From positions 1-64,000 of the forward strand of contig JAFGMV010000015.1 in the NCBI GenBank assembly GCA_016927315.1: a stretch of DNA of 64,000 nucleotides, in the 5' to 3' direction. The first letter of the stretch is position 1. The number at the start of each line of letters is the position of its first letter. Both the position numbers and the translations under genes were made by a program. Below, piece after piece: positions 7,765 through 17,270 of the stretch. Under the pieces are notes generated by a model that made no database searches, had not been told where the DNA came from, and saw only the letters and a program-made list of their open reading frames with translations. The DNA comes from Anaerolineales bacterium (lineage in GTDB: Bacteria; Chloroflexota; Anaerolineae; Anaerolineales; Villigracilaceae).

Positions 7765-10623
7765 CTACCTTAATAATTGCGAATGGATCGGGTAGACATC
7801 CAGGAGAACATACACCTGTACACCCGGTGGTATTTTCATTCCGGCCGGGATTGTCAGGAGAACAGTTTTAAGATTCCCATTTTGATCATCGAACTGCCTA
7901 GTATTGGTCGCATAATCCATAAAGACAGCATCCGGACCAGATGGATCCAGCAGCAAAATTGAGGCGCGATGCCTGTCTATGGGATATTCGACTTCAGGAT
8001 CAAGCGAAAAATTCACTTCAATCCGTCCATCACTGTGCCTGGCAGCAGCATTATATTGCAAGCGCTCAACTGTAATTCCTGCCGGTGCAAAAGCCGCTGT
8101 ACCAGTAAATGGACGAGAAACAAACGTTCCTGCTACAGGCATCTTTTCATACCAGTTATTCGCCAGGCCCGCGATAACCATATACGGTCCAAGTCCAGGG
8201 ACAGACATTACATCTGATTCAGCGTAAACCACAGGCGCCAACACAACTCCATCCTCCGTCAAAGTCCCGCGCAATTCGAACAGCTCAAAAGGAATGTTCA
8301 ATCCCGTAACCGCCATATTGAATTCCCGGTTCGTAAAAACAAAGTCTTTTCCGTAAAAACGTCCATTTAATGGCAGTAAGTAGCTACTCTCAGGATCAGC
8401 GCTCAAATTTCCATTTTCATCTTCTTTCCCACCAACAATCCATAAGACCGCCCTACCCTGGTTGAATTCATCCGGTGGAGAGACCGCAACAGTCCCCGCG
8501 ATCCAGACCATTCCATCGAATCCGGCTTGATTTAGACTGGACATCATTGGCGGGGATGGATAGGCAAAACGAGTTAACTGAAAGGAAAAAGTTTGCGTTT
8601 CATCCAGGCTTAGCGGAACTGTTCCCTGCGGTGCAGGTACAGCAAAATGAAATTGGCTGGAAAATTCTCCTGCCTGGTCCCCGCCCATTGTCAGATTTCC
8701 AATGCGGGTTCCTCCGGTAAAGTAGGTACCGCTTACCGTCAACGTATATTCGCCGGGCTCAAGAAAATGTCTGGGACGAACAAACAGGTAACGGCCATCT
8801 GCTGATTGTTCTACGCTCAGGGATGAAAACGGCTGAATGCGTACATCAAAAACATTTTTAGGGCAGCCAACCGGCTGGTTACAAATCCTTGCCGCTATCG
8901 ATTCCCCGTCTTTTCGAACCAGCAGGCGTAATGCGAGCATCGACGACGAAGACAACTCAAGCGGGAAATCCTCTTGAAGGTCGCCGCCCTGAGAAACATA
9001 ATACAGGCCAGAAAAATCATCAGGAAGCTCTGGTTGCAAAACACAACGAGTATCTTCCGAATGCAGACAGTAGTCATAGGGAACATACCACAGCTGTCCA
9101 TTCTCGCTTCCATTATATATCCCGGTCAACCCAAGCGCCGGGGAAGCGTTAAGTTCATTCCTGTTACGGAGGTCAGGATCTTCTGAAGTAGTATTGAATA
9201 TCCAGCGCAGGGAGCCATCAGCCGCATTCAGTGCGTAAAGCTTACCATTCCCGGCGCCGAAGTACAGGATATCTGATTTCCCATCCGGGTCACGCCCAAG
9301 AACAGGAGAAGAACGGATCGTCCCGGCAGTGTCGAATTCCCACATTAATTTACCCTGCGGTGTGAGTGCATAGAGAAAACCATCCGTCGAAGCAAAATAG
9401 ATCGCCGTCGTTTGTCCCCATGCATCTTCCCCAAGTGCTGCCGAACCGAATATCTGGTCCCCCGTTGAAAACTTCCAAGACACTTCCCCGGTCAAAGCAT
9501 CGAGAGCATAAAGATTACTATCAAAAGAACCAATATAAATCGTACCGTCCCTACCAATCGAGGCAGAAGCAGCCAAAAACCCCAATGTCCCCTTTTTCCA
9601 TATCGTCTGACCGGCAGCATCTACAGCATGAACGTATGTATCTGCCGAACCAATAAATAGCGTGCCATCATGATCCACCGCAGGAACAGCCCAGTTATTG
9701 GACCCGGTACCATAAGTCCATCGTAGGGAACCGTCTTTATTTAACGCATAGTATGTATAATTAGCACTGGAGGCATACATTGTGCCGTCGTAATTTATTC
9801 CTATGCCGGCCTGGTGGTTATAGCTGGGATCCGGCTCTGACACGGCCTGATACCTCCACAGCAGACGATCTTCTTCAGTGGCAGCCTCACCTGTCCGCAA
9901 TTGATATACATAACCATCGCCAGAAACAAATGTAACCGGCGAAAATTCAAGGATCGGGTCAAACCGCCCCAGGACCGCACTGGCAGCGATATCTCCATTC
10001 GTTTTAAAACTCCACTCTTCGGAACCATCTGCTTTCAAGGCATAGAAGGTATGATCCGTTGAACCGAAGTAAATCACACCCTGAGAGTCAATTACCGGTG
10101 TTGCATAAATTCCACCACCGGTCTGAAACATCCAGGGCTGATCTTCATAGTAAACAGCAGGAACCGGACTGCGACCAGAGTTGCGTTCATCACGGCGAGA
10201 AGCAGGCCAGGGAGATTCCGATTGAACTGGGACGCTGTAAGCATATGGAGCGGCTGGCGTTTCGTCAGGCTGTACAACGAAACCACGCGCCTTTGAAAGG
10301 CGGCGGCCAAATATGGTCAATTGTTCAACTGCAATCCTGTCCCCGATTGGATCATCTGGCAGTTCAGCAAAGATTCTATCTCCAACCCAAGAGAATACTT
10401 TCAATTCCTGTTTCTCGCCAGTAGAGTTTTGCAAAAGAACCCTTCCTGTTCGCTGTTCAGATCCAAAACTCTTTCCTTCAATCATCAATTGACGATCAGT
10501 CCCAACCAATGGTATTCTTGTAATTTTCGGACCGATATCTCTAACCCAAAGGATAATAAAATAGACGGAAATTACGGTTATCGAAAGCACAAAAAGATTA
10601 ATAAAAAAACGTTTCTTTTTCAT
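7765..10623 (-). CDS. Membrane-anchored PQQ-type beta-propeller protein
   Basis: A 952-residue protein. Residues 7-27 form an N-terminal membrane anchor, so the rest is probably extracytoplasmic. Residues about 32-115 look like an IPT/TIG immunoglobulin-like domain (L-M-I-E-G-K-S-F-G). Residues about 140-530 hold repeated blades of the PQQ/quinoprotein-dehydrogenase-like propeller, with units such as G-T-I-Y-I-G-S-F-D-S-N-L-Y-A-L-D-A. The C-terminal 400 residues are beta-rich and unrecognised. No dehydrogenase active site is evident, so it is more likely a binding or structural surface protein than a PQQ enzyme. It stands alone between the suf promoter and the divergent signalling operon. Confidence 0.75.
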   Translation of the reverse strand: MKKKRFFINLFVLSITVISVYFIILWVRDIGPKITRIPLVGTDRQLMIEGKSFGSEQRTGRVLLQNSTGEKQELKVFSWVGDRIFAELPDDPIGDRIAVEQLTIFGRRLSKARGFVVQPDETPAAPYAYSVPVQSESPWPASRRDERNSGRSPVPAVYYEDQPWMFQTGGGIYATPVIDSQGVIYFGSTDHTFYALKADGSEEWSFKTNGDIAASAVLGRFDPILEFSPVTFVSGDGYVYQLRTGEAATEEDRLLWRYQAVSEPDPSYNHQAGIGINYDGTMYASSANYTYYALNKDGSLRWTYGTGSNNWAVPAVDHDGTLFIGSADTYVHAVDAAGQTIWKKGTLGFLAASASIGRDGTIYIGSFDSNLYALDALTGEVSWKFSTGDQIFGSAALGEDAWGQTTAIYFASTDGFLYALTPQGKLMWEFDTAGTIRSSPVLGRDPDGKSDILYFGAGNGKLYALNAADGSLRWIFNTTSEDPDLRNRNELNASPALGLTGIYNGSENGQLWYVPYDYCLHSEDTRCVLQPELPDDFSGLYYVSQGGDLQEDFPLELSSSSMLALRLLVRKDGESIAARICNQPVGCPKNVFDVRIQPFSSLSVEQSADGRYLFVRPRHFLEPGEYTLTVSGTYFTGGTRIGNLTMGGDQAGEFSSQFHFAVPAPQGTVPLSLDETQTFSFQLTRFAYPSPPMMSSLNQAGFDGMVWIAGTVAVSPPDEFNQGRAVLWIVGGKEDENGNLSADPESSYLLPLNGRFYGKDFVFTNREFNMAVTGLNIPFELFELRGTLTEDGVVLAPVVYAESDVMSVPGLGPYMVIAGLANNWYEKMPVAGTFVSRPFTGTAAFAPAGITVERLQYNAAARHSDGRIEVNFSLDPEVEYPIDRHRASILLLDPSGPDAVFMDYATNTRQFDDQNGNLKTVLLTIPAGMKIPPGVQVYVLLDVYPIHSQLLR

Positions 10624-10778
10624 ATGAATTTCTTTCAGTCAGATATTATTCCAGTATACTAAAGTTGCAGGGTATGGGACACCTAAAAATGAAATTAAGG
10701 AAGAATATTTTTGCAAGGTTGCTGTTATGTAACACAATTTAAACACCCGGTAGAATTTTATATCGGAGGCATTATTTT

Positions 10779-11150
10779 ATGACAACGATACTATACATAG
10801 AAGACAATTTTGATAATCGGATTTTAATTCGCAGGGTACTAATGGCGGAGGGCTTCGAGGTTGTCGAAGAAGAAGAACCCACCAGAGCAATAGAAAGGAT
10901 CAGGGAAACAAACCCCGATTTGATCCTGATGGATATTAATATGCCAGATATTGATGGTTATACCCTCACACATAGTATCAAAAGTATCCCCGAATTCAGT
11001 TTAATCCCGATCGTTGCCGTAACTGCAAATGTAATGCGTGGAGATCGTGAGAGATCCTTGGAAGCTGGTTGTGACGGATACATCCAAAAACCTATTGATA
11101 TCGACACGCTGCCTGACCAGCTCCGCCGTTTCATGGAGAAAGAGAAATAA
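10779..11150 (+). CDS. Receiver-domain-only response regulator
   Basis: A 123-residue single CheY-like receiver. The acidic pocket is E8-D9, the phosphoacceptor is D52 (L-M-D-I-N-M-P), and the switch residues are T82 and K104. There is no output domain, so it works by binding a partner or as a phosphorelay shuttle. A good Shine-Dalgarno (CGGAGG) precedes the ATG. It is the first gene of a nine-gene operon and overlaps the next gene as TAATG. The likely phosphate donor is the hybrid kinase at 19750. Confidence 0.9.
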   Translation: MTTILYIEDNFDNRILIRRVLMAEGFEVVEEEEPTRAIERIRETNPDLILMDINMPDIDGYTLTHSIKSIPEFSLIPIVAVTANVMRGDRERSLEAGCDGYIQKPIDIDTLPDQLRRFMEKEK

Positions 11151-11617
11151 TGGCTAACCTGAATCCAAAATCACCTGAAACAAAATTGACCGAATCGCAA
11201 CAAATCCGTAAGTCTGCGATTCCGAAAGACGCAACTGTTCTGGTTGTGGAAGATAATGTTTCCAACTTTGTGTTGATCGCTCGTATGCTGGGCTACCTGG
11301 GAATCCATTGTGAGTGGAAAACATCCGGCTACGAGGTAGTTGAATATGCCGACACACTCCCCAGATTAGATCTGATCCTGATGGATATCCGTTTGCCTTA
11401 CGAGGATGGATATGGAGCCCTCAAAAAAATCAGGGCCTCCGACCACCTCAAAGACACTCCGATCGTGGCCGTAACTGCTGAAGCCAGCCAGGAACAAATG
11501 AACAAGGCAAAAGAATCCGGATTTGACGGATTCTTAGGGAAGCCACTTGACCCGGACCGTTTCCCCGAGCAAATCAGACGGATATTAAGCGGAGAAGCTG
11601 TCTGGGAATTTATTTAG
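11150..11617 (+). CDS. Receiver-domain response regulator with N-terminal extension
   Basis: A 155-residue protein: about 27 polar residues, then a receiver domain with E34-D35, phosphoacceptor D79 (L-M-D-I-R-L-P), T109 and K131. No DNA-binding or enzymatic output. It overlaps the preceding receiver gene by one base (TAATG), which suggests coupled translation and a fixed ratio of the two. Both lack output domains, so they may compete for, or relay phosphate between, the sensors encoded downstream. Confidence 0.9.
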   Translation: MANLNPKSPETKLTESQQIRKSAIPKDATVLVVEDNVSNFVLIARMLGYLGIHCEWKTSGYEVVEYADTLPRLDLILMDIRLPYEDGYGALKKIRASDHLKDTPIVAVTAEASQEQMNKAKESGFDGFLGKPLDPDRFPEQIRRILSGEAVWEFI

Positions 11618-11627
11618 GCGGTGCACT

Positions 11628-14600
11628 GTGACAGACGATTATTCGTTCCCCACCCCGAAATTCAAGAAAACTCTTGCCCGCAACGCCTTCATAATAATTC
11701 TGGCGCTGGTACTCGCTCCAATGCTGATCCTGAGCATGGTTGGATACAACTATCAGCGGGACCTGATTCTCTCACAATACGAAGATAGTCTGAAAAATGT
11801 GGTGGAAATCTTTTTGGGACCGCAAGAAGCCCTGTTAGATGAAACTAACCAACAGATAGAAAATAGTCTTATCAATGTTCCCGGATTCGTAGAGGCAATA
11901 GACCAGGCCGCTAAGGTAAGCGGCCGCACCAAACAGTTTGCATCTGCACGTGAAATCGTGGTAGATAAGTACTATTCTCACGTACCAGCTATGACCGGAC
12001 AGCAAGGCGGTTTTCTGATCATCGATCCAGAAGGCACGGTTTTTCTATCTTCCATGGAAGCTTCTTTGGGGGACAGCTCACTTCTGGCCGGGGAAACACA
12101 AAATGACAGGTTTAAGGGAACCAATCTGGTCAGTGAGAGTTATTACCAAAAACTTGCTCAAAGTGATGGCAAGACCATTGCCGTATATGGTCCTGGAACA
12201 ATTTTCTCGTCCCAATTAAACCTGTTGACGATTAACCATATCAGGGATGATGATGGGAACCTGAAATGGACGCTGCTCAGTTTCCAGGGTTCAGGAAGCG
12301 CCTTGACCGTACTGGAAAAACTGAATACGGTTGTTCCCGAATCGAGAGCTTTCTACGTGGTGGGGCCTCAGGAAAAAGAGGTACTTGGTCTTGACAAACA
12401 AGGATACCTGGTTCCGGTACAGATCTCTACTGAGGAAAGGAATATATTGCTGGAAAGCGACGGCGGCGATCAACCAACCTCAAACGACATGAGTGTATTG
12501 CCGTATACTACCCGGGGCCTTAATGGGGAACGTGTACAACTGTTGGTATTCAAACTTCCAGGTTTGGCTGCGTCCATTGTTCTGGAAATTCCGGGCAGGA
12601 GTGTCGCAGAGCCTATCAAGGAGATGAGAACCTACTCCTTTGCAATGTACGGGATCACCATCACTATTGCTGCCCTCGTAACCGGTTTTGTTCTCAGGCA
12701 GTTCAGCAGAGCATTATCCGAATTAACCGAAAAGACCAGCCTGATTGCAAAAGGCAACTTCAATCAAAGAGTTAACATTCAAAGCAAGAACGAGTTAGGC
12801 TTGCTGGCCTTTTCCTTCAATAAAATGGCAACAGACTTGGGGACATTATACAAGTCAATCCAGGCGCAAGTTGAAGAACGCACTCAACAAGTTCGCATTG
12901 CCGCCGAGGTCGCCCAAGGAATCACGACTGCCAGTTCTGAAAAGCTGCTCCACTATACTGCAGAGTTGATTGTGGAAACCTTCGATCTTTATCACGCTGG
13001 CATATTCATGCTGGATCCAGCAGGACAGTATGCCACCCTTGAGGCGGCCCAGGGGCCTTCAAAGGATGAGATGCTGGCCATCAGGCACCAACTTGAAGTT
13101 GGATCCGATTCCATCGTTGGGTGGGCAAGCGCTAACAATAAACCCCGGGTTGTGCCTGACGTCGATGCGGATTCAATCCATCGATATAATCCTCTCCTAC
13201 CTGAAACAAAGTCGGAAGCCGGTATCCCCATTTCATCGGGAGACAGAGTACTGGGGATCCTGGATGTCCAAAGCAAGAAAATAAACGCGTTTGATGAGGA
13301 CACCATCATTACTTTGCAAACAATTGCAAACCAATTGGCAGCAGCAATTCAAAACGTTGGTTTGATTGAGGCCGCAAAAGTCGACCTGAGAGAAATGGAA
13401 TACTTGTACCGTGGCGGTCGTCAGATTACCAAAGCCCAAACCGAAGAAGATGTGGTTGAAGCAGCGAAAAACGCTTTAGAAAAATCCCCACATGCCATTG
13501 CCATATATATTGCCAGGGAAGATCACCTGGAGCTTGTCTTGCAGAATGTATCTGAAGACGATCCGGCTCTCGGCGAAATGACCGAGAGCAAACTCAGAAC
13601 AACAGATTATTTACTCCTCTATACAGTATCAGAGAAAATCAACATGTCTCCGGATGAGGTATTGAAAAATATCTCCGGCAGTTCAATGGTCACAAAGCTC
13701 AGTCAAAACAGCCCTGTTCCGCACAGTCTGACAAAAATAGCCAGGCAAATGAAGTGCAATTCAGCCGCTTATTTACCTATGCTGCAAGATGATCATCTGG
13801 TTGCGCTGGTCATAATTGGTGACCGCGATCAAGAAAGCCTGTCCGCTTCTGAAATCCAACCTTATATCAATATGATTGATATGGCTTCGACTGTGTTAGG
13901 AAAAATTTCTGCAGACAAACAAACTCAAAAACGCATAGGCGAACTTCAATCACTGGCAGCCTTGAGCCGAGCTATGGGCGGCGCTACCGAGATCAATTCC
14001 TACTGCGCTGCATTACACGAACAAATCAGCAAGACGATCGGCGACTATGATATCTCCATCGCATTATATAATTCCGACAACAATACAGTCGAAATCCCAT
14101 ACAAATACGAAAATGGCATTATTAACCAGATCAGCCCATTTGCTTTAATCGATAGCCTGATCTCCATCCTTGTAAACACTCGAGAACCGCAATTACTTTC
14201 CGATAATTTACGCGGTAAGGCGACCGAATTGGGTATAAATATTGTTGGATCAACGCCCAAATCCTGGATGGGCGCGCCCATGATCGTCCAGAACAAAGTG
14301 ATTGGCGCAATTATTGTGGAAGACAGCACACAAGAAAAGGTTTTCAATCAGGATAACTTGCTGTTTATCACATCCCTGGCGGCCCAAGCAGCCGGGGCAA
14401 TCTACAATACTCGCCTGGCAGAGGAAAGCCGCCAGGCTGCCCGCCAACTCGAAACAGCAGCAAGGATTGCCCGAGATGTCAGCAGCTCTCTGGATCTCGA
14501 CGAACTGCTCCAAAAAGCAATTCAACTAATGCAGGAACACTTCAACTTCTACCATGCATCGGTCTTTATCGTGGATGCCGCAGGCGAATATGCGGTCGTC

Positions 14601-15635
14601 CGAGAAGCTACGGGCGAAGCAGGGGCGCAAATGAAACGCACTGGGCACAAACTTGGTGTTGGATCAAAATCCATCATCGGGTATGTAACCGGACAAGGGG
14701 AAGCACTGGTTGTCAATAACACCGAAAAGGATACTACGCATAAAATCAATCCATTGCTTCCTGAAACCCGAGCCGAGGCTGCGGTTCCCCTGAAAATAGG
14801 CGTCAGGGTTCTGGGAGCCCTGGATGTTCAAAGCACCCAGGCCTATGCCTTTACTGACGAAGCAATAAACACGCTTCAAATCCTGGCTGACCAGCTGGCC
14901 GTAGCAGTTGTAAACACAGAACTGTTTGCAGAAACTCAGGAACACCTCTCACAACACCGGCTGCTGCATCACATTGTCACTTCAGCAGCGTCTGGAACGA
15001 CCTTGGGAGAAGCTTTGGAATCCGCTGTGAAAGGCCTGGAAGTCACACTTGGCGGTGATCGGGTAGCAATTCTGCTATACGATAAAGCAGAAGAATGTCT
15101 GAAAGTTGTCTCATCAGTGGGTTACTCGGCAGATGTTATTAACTCACTTAAAATACCCAAGGAAAAAGGCATTTCCGGTTGGGTAGCCGCCCATCGCATG
15201 ACACAGCGCGTCGATGATGTCACAAAAGATCCCCGTTATATCGAAGCCAGCGCTAATACTCGTTCTGAACTTGCTACGCCTCTCGTGTACCGTAAAGAAC
15301 TCTTGGGCGTTCTCAACGTTGAAAGCGAACAGGTCTCTGCATACAACGAACATGATGAAGAACTACTGGGCACATTGGGCGGTAGTTTGGCGGCCATTAT
15401 TGCCAACACACGCCTGCTTGAACAGATCCGCAGCAAGAGTGAACGCGAACGAATGCTTTATGAAGTTACCAGTAAAATCCGCCAAACGACAGATATGCAG
15501 CGTATAGTGACCACAACAGCCAAAGAAATTAACAAAGCACTTGGTGCAAGACGGGCACAAATAAAGATATCTTTGCAAGAGTCTGATTCAAATAATAACC
15601 AGCCCATCGACCCCGGCAATGGCAAGAACGAATAA
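11628..15635 (+). CDS. Giant membrane sensor: extracytoplasmic domain, HAMP, about five GAF domains, no kinase
   Basis: 1335 residues from a GTG start (AGGCGG upstream). Layout: TM1 about 19-40; extracytoplasmic sensor about 45-335; TM2 about 339-357; HAMP about 358-410; coiled coil; GAF-like modules at roughly 425-580, 588-762 (divergent), 768-928, 938-1100 and 1108-1264; then a C-terminal stretch resembling only the start of another GAF. GAF modules 1 and 4 share the motif Y-H-A-(G/S)-(I/V)-F and N-P-L-L-P-E-T also seen in the following genes. No histidine kinase, cyclase or methyl-accepting region is present, so its signal must pass to a partner, most simply the kinase at 19750. Confidence 0.85.
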   Translation: MTDDYSFPTPKFKKTLARNAFIIILALVLAPMLILSMVGYNYQRDLILSQYEDSLKNVVEIFLGPQEALLDETNQQIENSLINVPGFVEAIDQAAKVSGRTKQFASAREIVVDKYYSHVPAMTGQQGGFLIIDPEGTVFLSSMEASLGDSSLLAGETQNDRFKGTNLVSESYYQKLAQSDGKTIAVYGPGTIFSSQLNLLTINHIRDDDGNLKWTLLSFQGSGSALTVLEKLNTVVPESRAFYVVGPQEKEVLGLDKQGYLVPVQISTEERNILLESDGGDQPTSNDMSVLPYTTRGLNGERVQLLVFKLPGLAASIVLEIPGRSVAEPIKEMRTYSFAMYGITITIAALVTGFVLRQFSRALSELTEKTSLIAKGNFNQRVNIQSKNELGLLAFSFNKMATDLGTLYKSIQAQVEERTQQVRIAAEVAQGITTASSEKLLHYTAELIVETFDLYHAGIFMLDPAGQYATLEAAQGPSKDEMLAIRHQLEVGSDSIVGWASANNKPRVVPDVDADSIHRYNPLLPETKSEAGIPISSGDRVLGILDVQSKKINAFDEDTIITLQTIANQLAAAIQNVGLIEAAKVDLREMEYLYRGGRQITKAQTEEDVVEAAKNALEKSPHAIAIYIAREDHLELVLQNVSEDDPALGEMTESKLRTTDYLLLYTVSEKINMSPDEVLKNISGSSMVTKLSQNSPVPHSLTKIARQMKCNSAAYLPMLQDDHLVALVIIGDRDQESLSASEIQPYINMIDMASTVLGKISADKQTQKRIGELQSLAALSRAMGGATEINSYCAALHEQISKTIGDYDISIALYNSDNNTVEIPYKYENGIINQISPFALIDSLISILVNTREPQLLSDNLRGKATELGINIVGSTPKSWMGAPMIVQNKVIGAIIVEDSTQEKVFNQDNLLFITSLAAQAAGAIYNTRLAEESRQAARQLETAARIARDVSSSLDLDELLQKAIQLMQEHFNFYHASVFIVDAAGEYAVVREATGEAGAQMKRTGHKLGVGSKSIIGYVTGQGEALVVNNTEKDTTHKINPLLPETRAEAAVPLKIGVRVLGALDVQSTQAYAFTDEAINTLQILADQLAVAVVNTELFAETQEHLSQHRLLHHIVTSAASGTTLGEALESAVKGLEVTLGGDRVAILLYDKAEECLKVVSSVGYSADVINSLKIPKEKGISGWVAAHRMTQRVDDVTKDPRYIEASANTRSELATPLVYRKELLGVLNVESEQVSAYNEHDEELLGTLGGSLAAIIANTRLLEQIRSKSERERMLYEVTSKIRQTTDMQRIVTTTAKEINKALGARRAQIKISLQESDSNNNQPIDPGNGKNE

Positions 15636-15659
15636 CCATGCCCGTCAAAGGATAGCCCG

Positions 15660-17270
15660 ATGACCACGATTGATAAAACCACATCGAATTTCATCAGAAT
15701 ATGGGGACTGCTAACCGAGCCCCATAAATCTCTGACTGAAATCAGAGATCAAAACCTGGCCCGGCTCACATCATTACTCTCAGTGGGTGGATTGTTGATT
15801 ACCTTGGCCGGCATGCTGTTCTCCACACAGAACAACATGACCAGCTTCCTTACTATATGGATCCCCTTGTTGATTCTGACTGGAACTGCATTTTTCTTCA
15901 GCCGTTCCAGATACTACGTGGTTGCATCAATCTTGTTGGTTCTTTCTTTCACGATGATTGGTTACCTATTCGTTTTTTTGGGTTACACCATGCTGACATT
16001 TATGTTGACCACCATGGCAGCATTTATCCTTGCCAGTGCACTGCTCCCTTTCTGGGTATTAATCATACTTGTTGTGATTATCTTGACAAGCTTGTCTCTT
16101 CCATTTTTTAGTGAAACGGTTGATAGTATTCATTATGCTATTTTCTTTTCAGGGGGTCTTCTCCTTATTCTATCTACAATCTTTCGAGACAGGATCGAAA
16201 ACGAACGCGTGGCCCAAACCCAGATGGCAATGCGTGAACTGGATATCAGGCGTGAAAATCTCGAGTTAGAGGTAGAAGAAAGAACAAAAAACATTGCCCG
16301 CAAGGAAGAGCAGATACGAACGGCCGCCGAGATTTCAAATGCGATCAACTCTCTCTTAAATCAGGAAGCCCTTTACCAAAAAGTGGTCGACCTTCTAAAA
16401 GATCGCTACAAACTATACTATGCCGGTATTTTCCTGCTTGACGCAGAAGGACAGTATGCGGTCTTAAAAGCCGGCACTGGTGAAGCAGGCCAGACGATGA
16501 TGGCCGAAGGGCACAAACTCCTTATTGGCGGTAATTCGATGATTGGTCAGACAATAAGTACAAAAGAAGCCCGTATCATGCTGGATACCGACGAGGATAC
16601 AACCCGTTTCAAGAATCCTTTGCTTACAGGTACTCGATCAGAGCTGGCTCTGCCAATGTCTTACGGAGGCAGAGTGATTGGCGCAATTACAATCCAGTCA
16701 ATTGAACCGAATGCGTTCGACGATAGCGATATTACAGCCCTGCAAAATATTGCCAATACGGTTACTACCGCCCTTGAAAACGCACGGTTATTTTCAGCCT
16801 CCCAGGAGATGCTGGAAGACCTTCGCTCGGTGCAAAGACAGTTTACACAAAACGCCTGGTCCGATAAAGCCGCCCTCTTCCAGGAACTTCAATACTCAAC
16901 CAGTGATACATCAAATGATCTTGCAAACCAAAACTCCAAACCAATGGATGTCGCCTTGAAATTACGAGACCAGGTGATTGGAGAGATCATCCTAGAAGGG
17001 GATGACGAGTGGACAGACGAAGAAAGAGAATGGATTGAAGCCGTCGCGATACAAACATCCCTGGCTCTTGAAAATGCCCGCCTGCTTGAAGAAAGCCAGC
17101 AGATGGCGTTACGAGAACGTCTAATTGCTGAAATAACAAGTAAGATTTGGTCCACAACAACAATTGACAGCATCTTGCAAACTGCCATTAAAGAATTGGG
17201 CAGTGCGCTTAGTGCATCAGAAGCTGTGATTGAATTAGAGATAACGGACAGGAACAATGGCAACATTTGA
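15660..17270 (+). CDS. Six-TM GAF-domain protein
   Basis: 536 residues. Six hydrophobic segments fill about residues 36-175, followed by a charged coiled coil (178-225), a complete GAF (about 225-385; Y-Y-A-G-I-F-L-L-D), the C-terminal half of a GAF (about 420-495), and a final segment that resembles the N-terminal part of a GAF (S-K-I-W-S-T-T-T-I-D-S-I-L). No catalytic output. AAAGGA lies eight bases before the ATG. It overlaps the next gene by 14 bases. Topology closely matches the following protein, so the pair looks like a duplication and may form a heteromer. Confidence 0.82.
   Translation: MTTIDKTTSNFIRIWGLLTEPHKSLTEIRDQNLARLTSLLSVGGLLITLAGMLFSTQNNMTSFLTIWIPLLILTGTAFFFSRSRYYVVASILLVLSFTMIGYLFVFLGYTMLTFMLTTMAAFILASALLPFWVLIILVVIILTSLSLPFFSETVDSIHYAIFFSGGLLLILSTIFRDRIENERVAQTQMAMRELDIRRENLELEVEERTKNIARKEEQIRTAAEISNAINSLLNQEALYQKVVDLLKDRYKLYYAGIFLLDAEGQYAVLKAGTGEAGQTMMAEGHKLLIGGNSMIGQTISTKEARIMLDTDEDTTRFKNPLLTGTRSELALPMSYGGRVIGAITIQSIEPNAFDDSDITALQNIANTVTTALENARLFSASQEMLEDLRSVQRQFTQNAWSDKAALFQELQYSTSDTSNDLANQNSKPMDVALKLRDQVIGEIILEGDDEWTDEEREWIEAVAIQTSLALENARLLEESQQMALRERLIAEITSKIWSTTTIDSILQTAIKELGSALSASEAVIELEITDRNNGNI

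Noticed and set aside
7765-10623. PQQ-dependent dehydrogenase
   Set aside because: The blades match the propeller, but no dehydrogenase catalytic or PQQ/Ca-binding features are visible.
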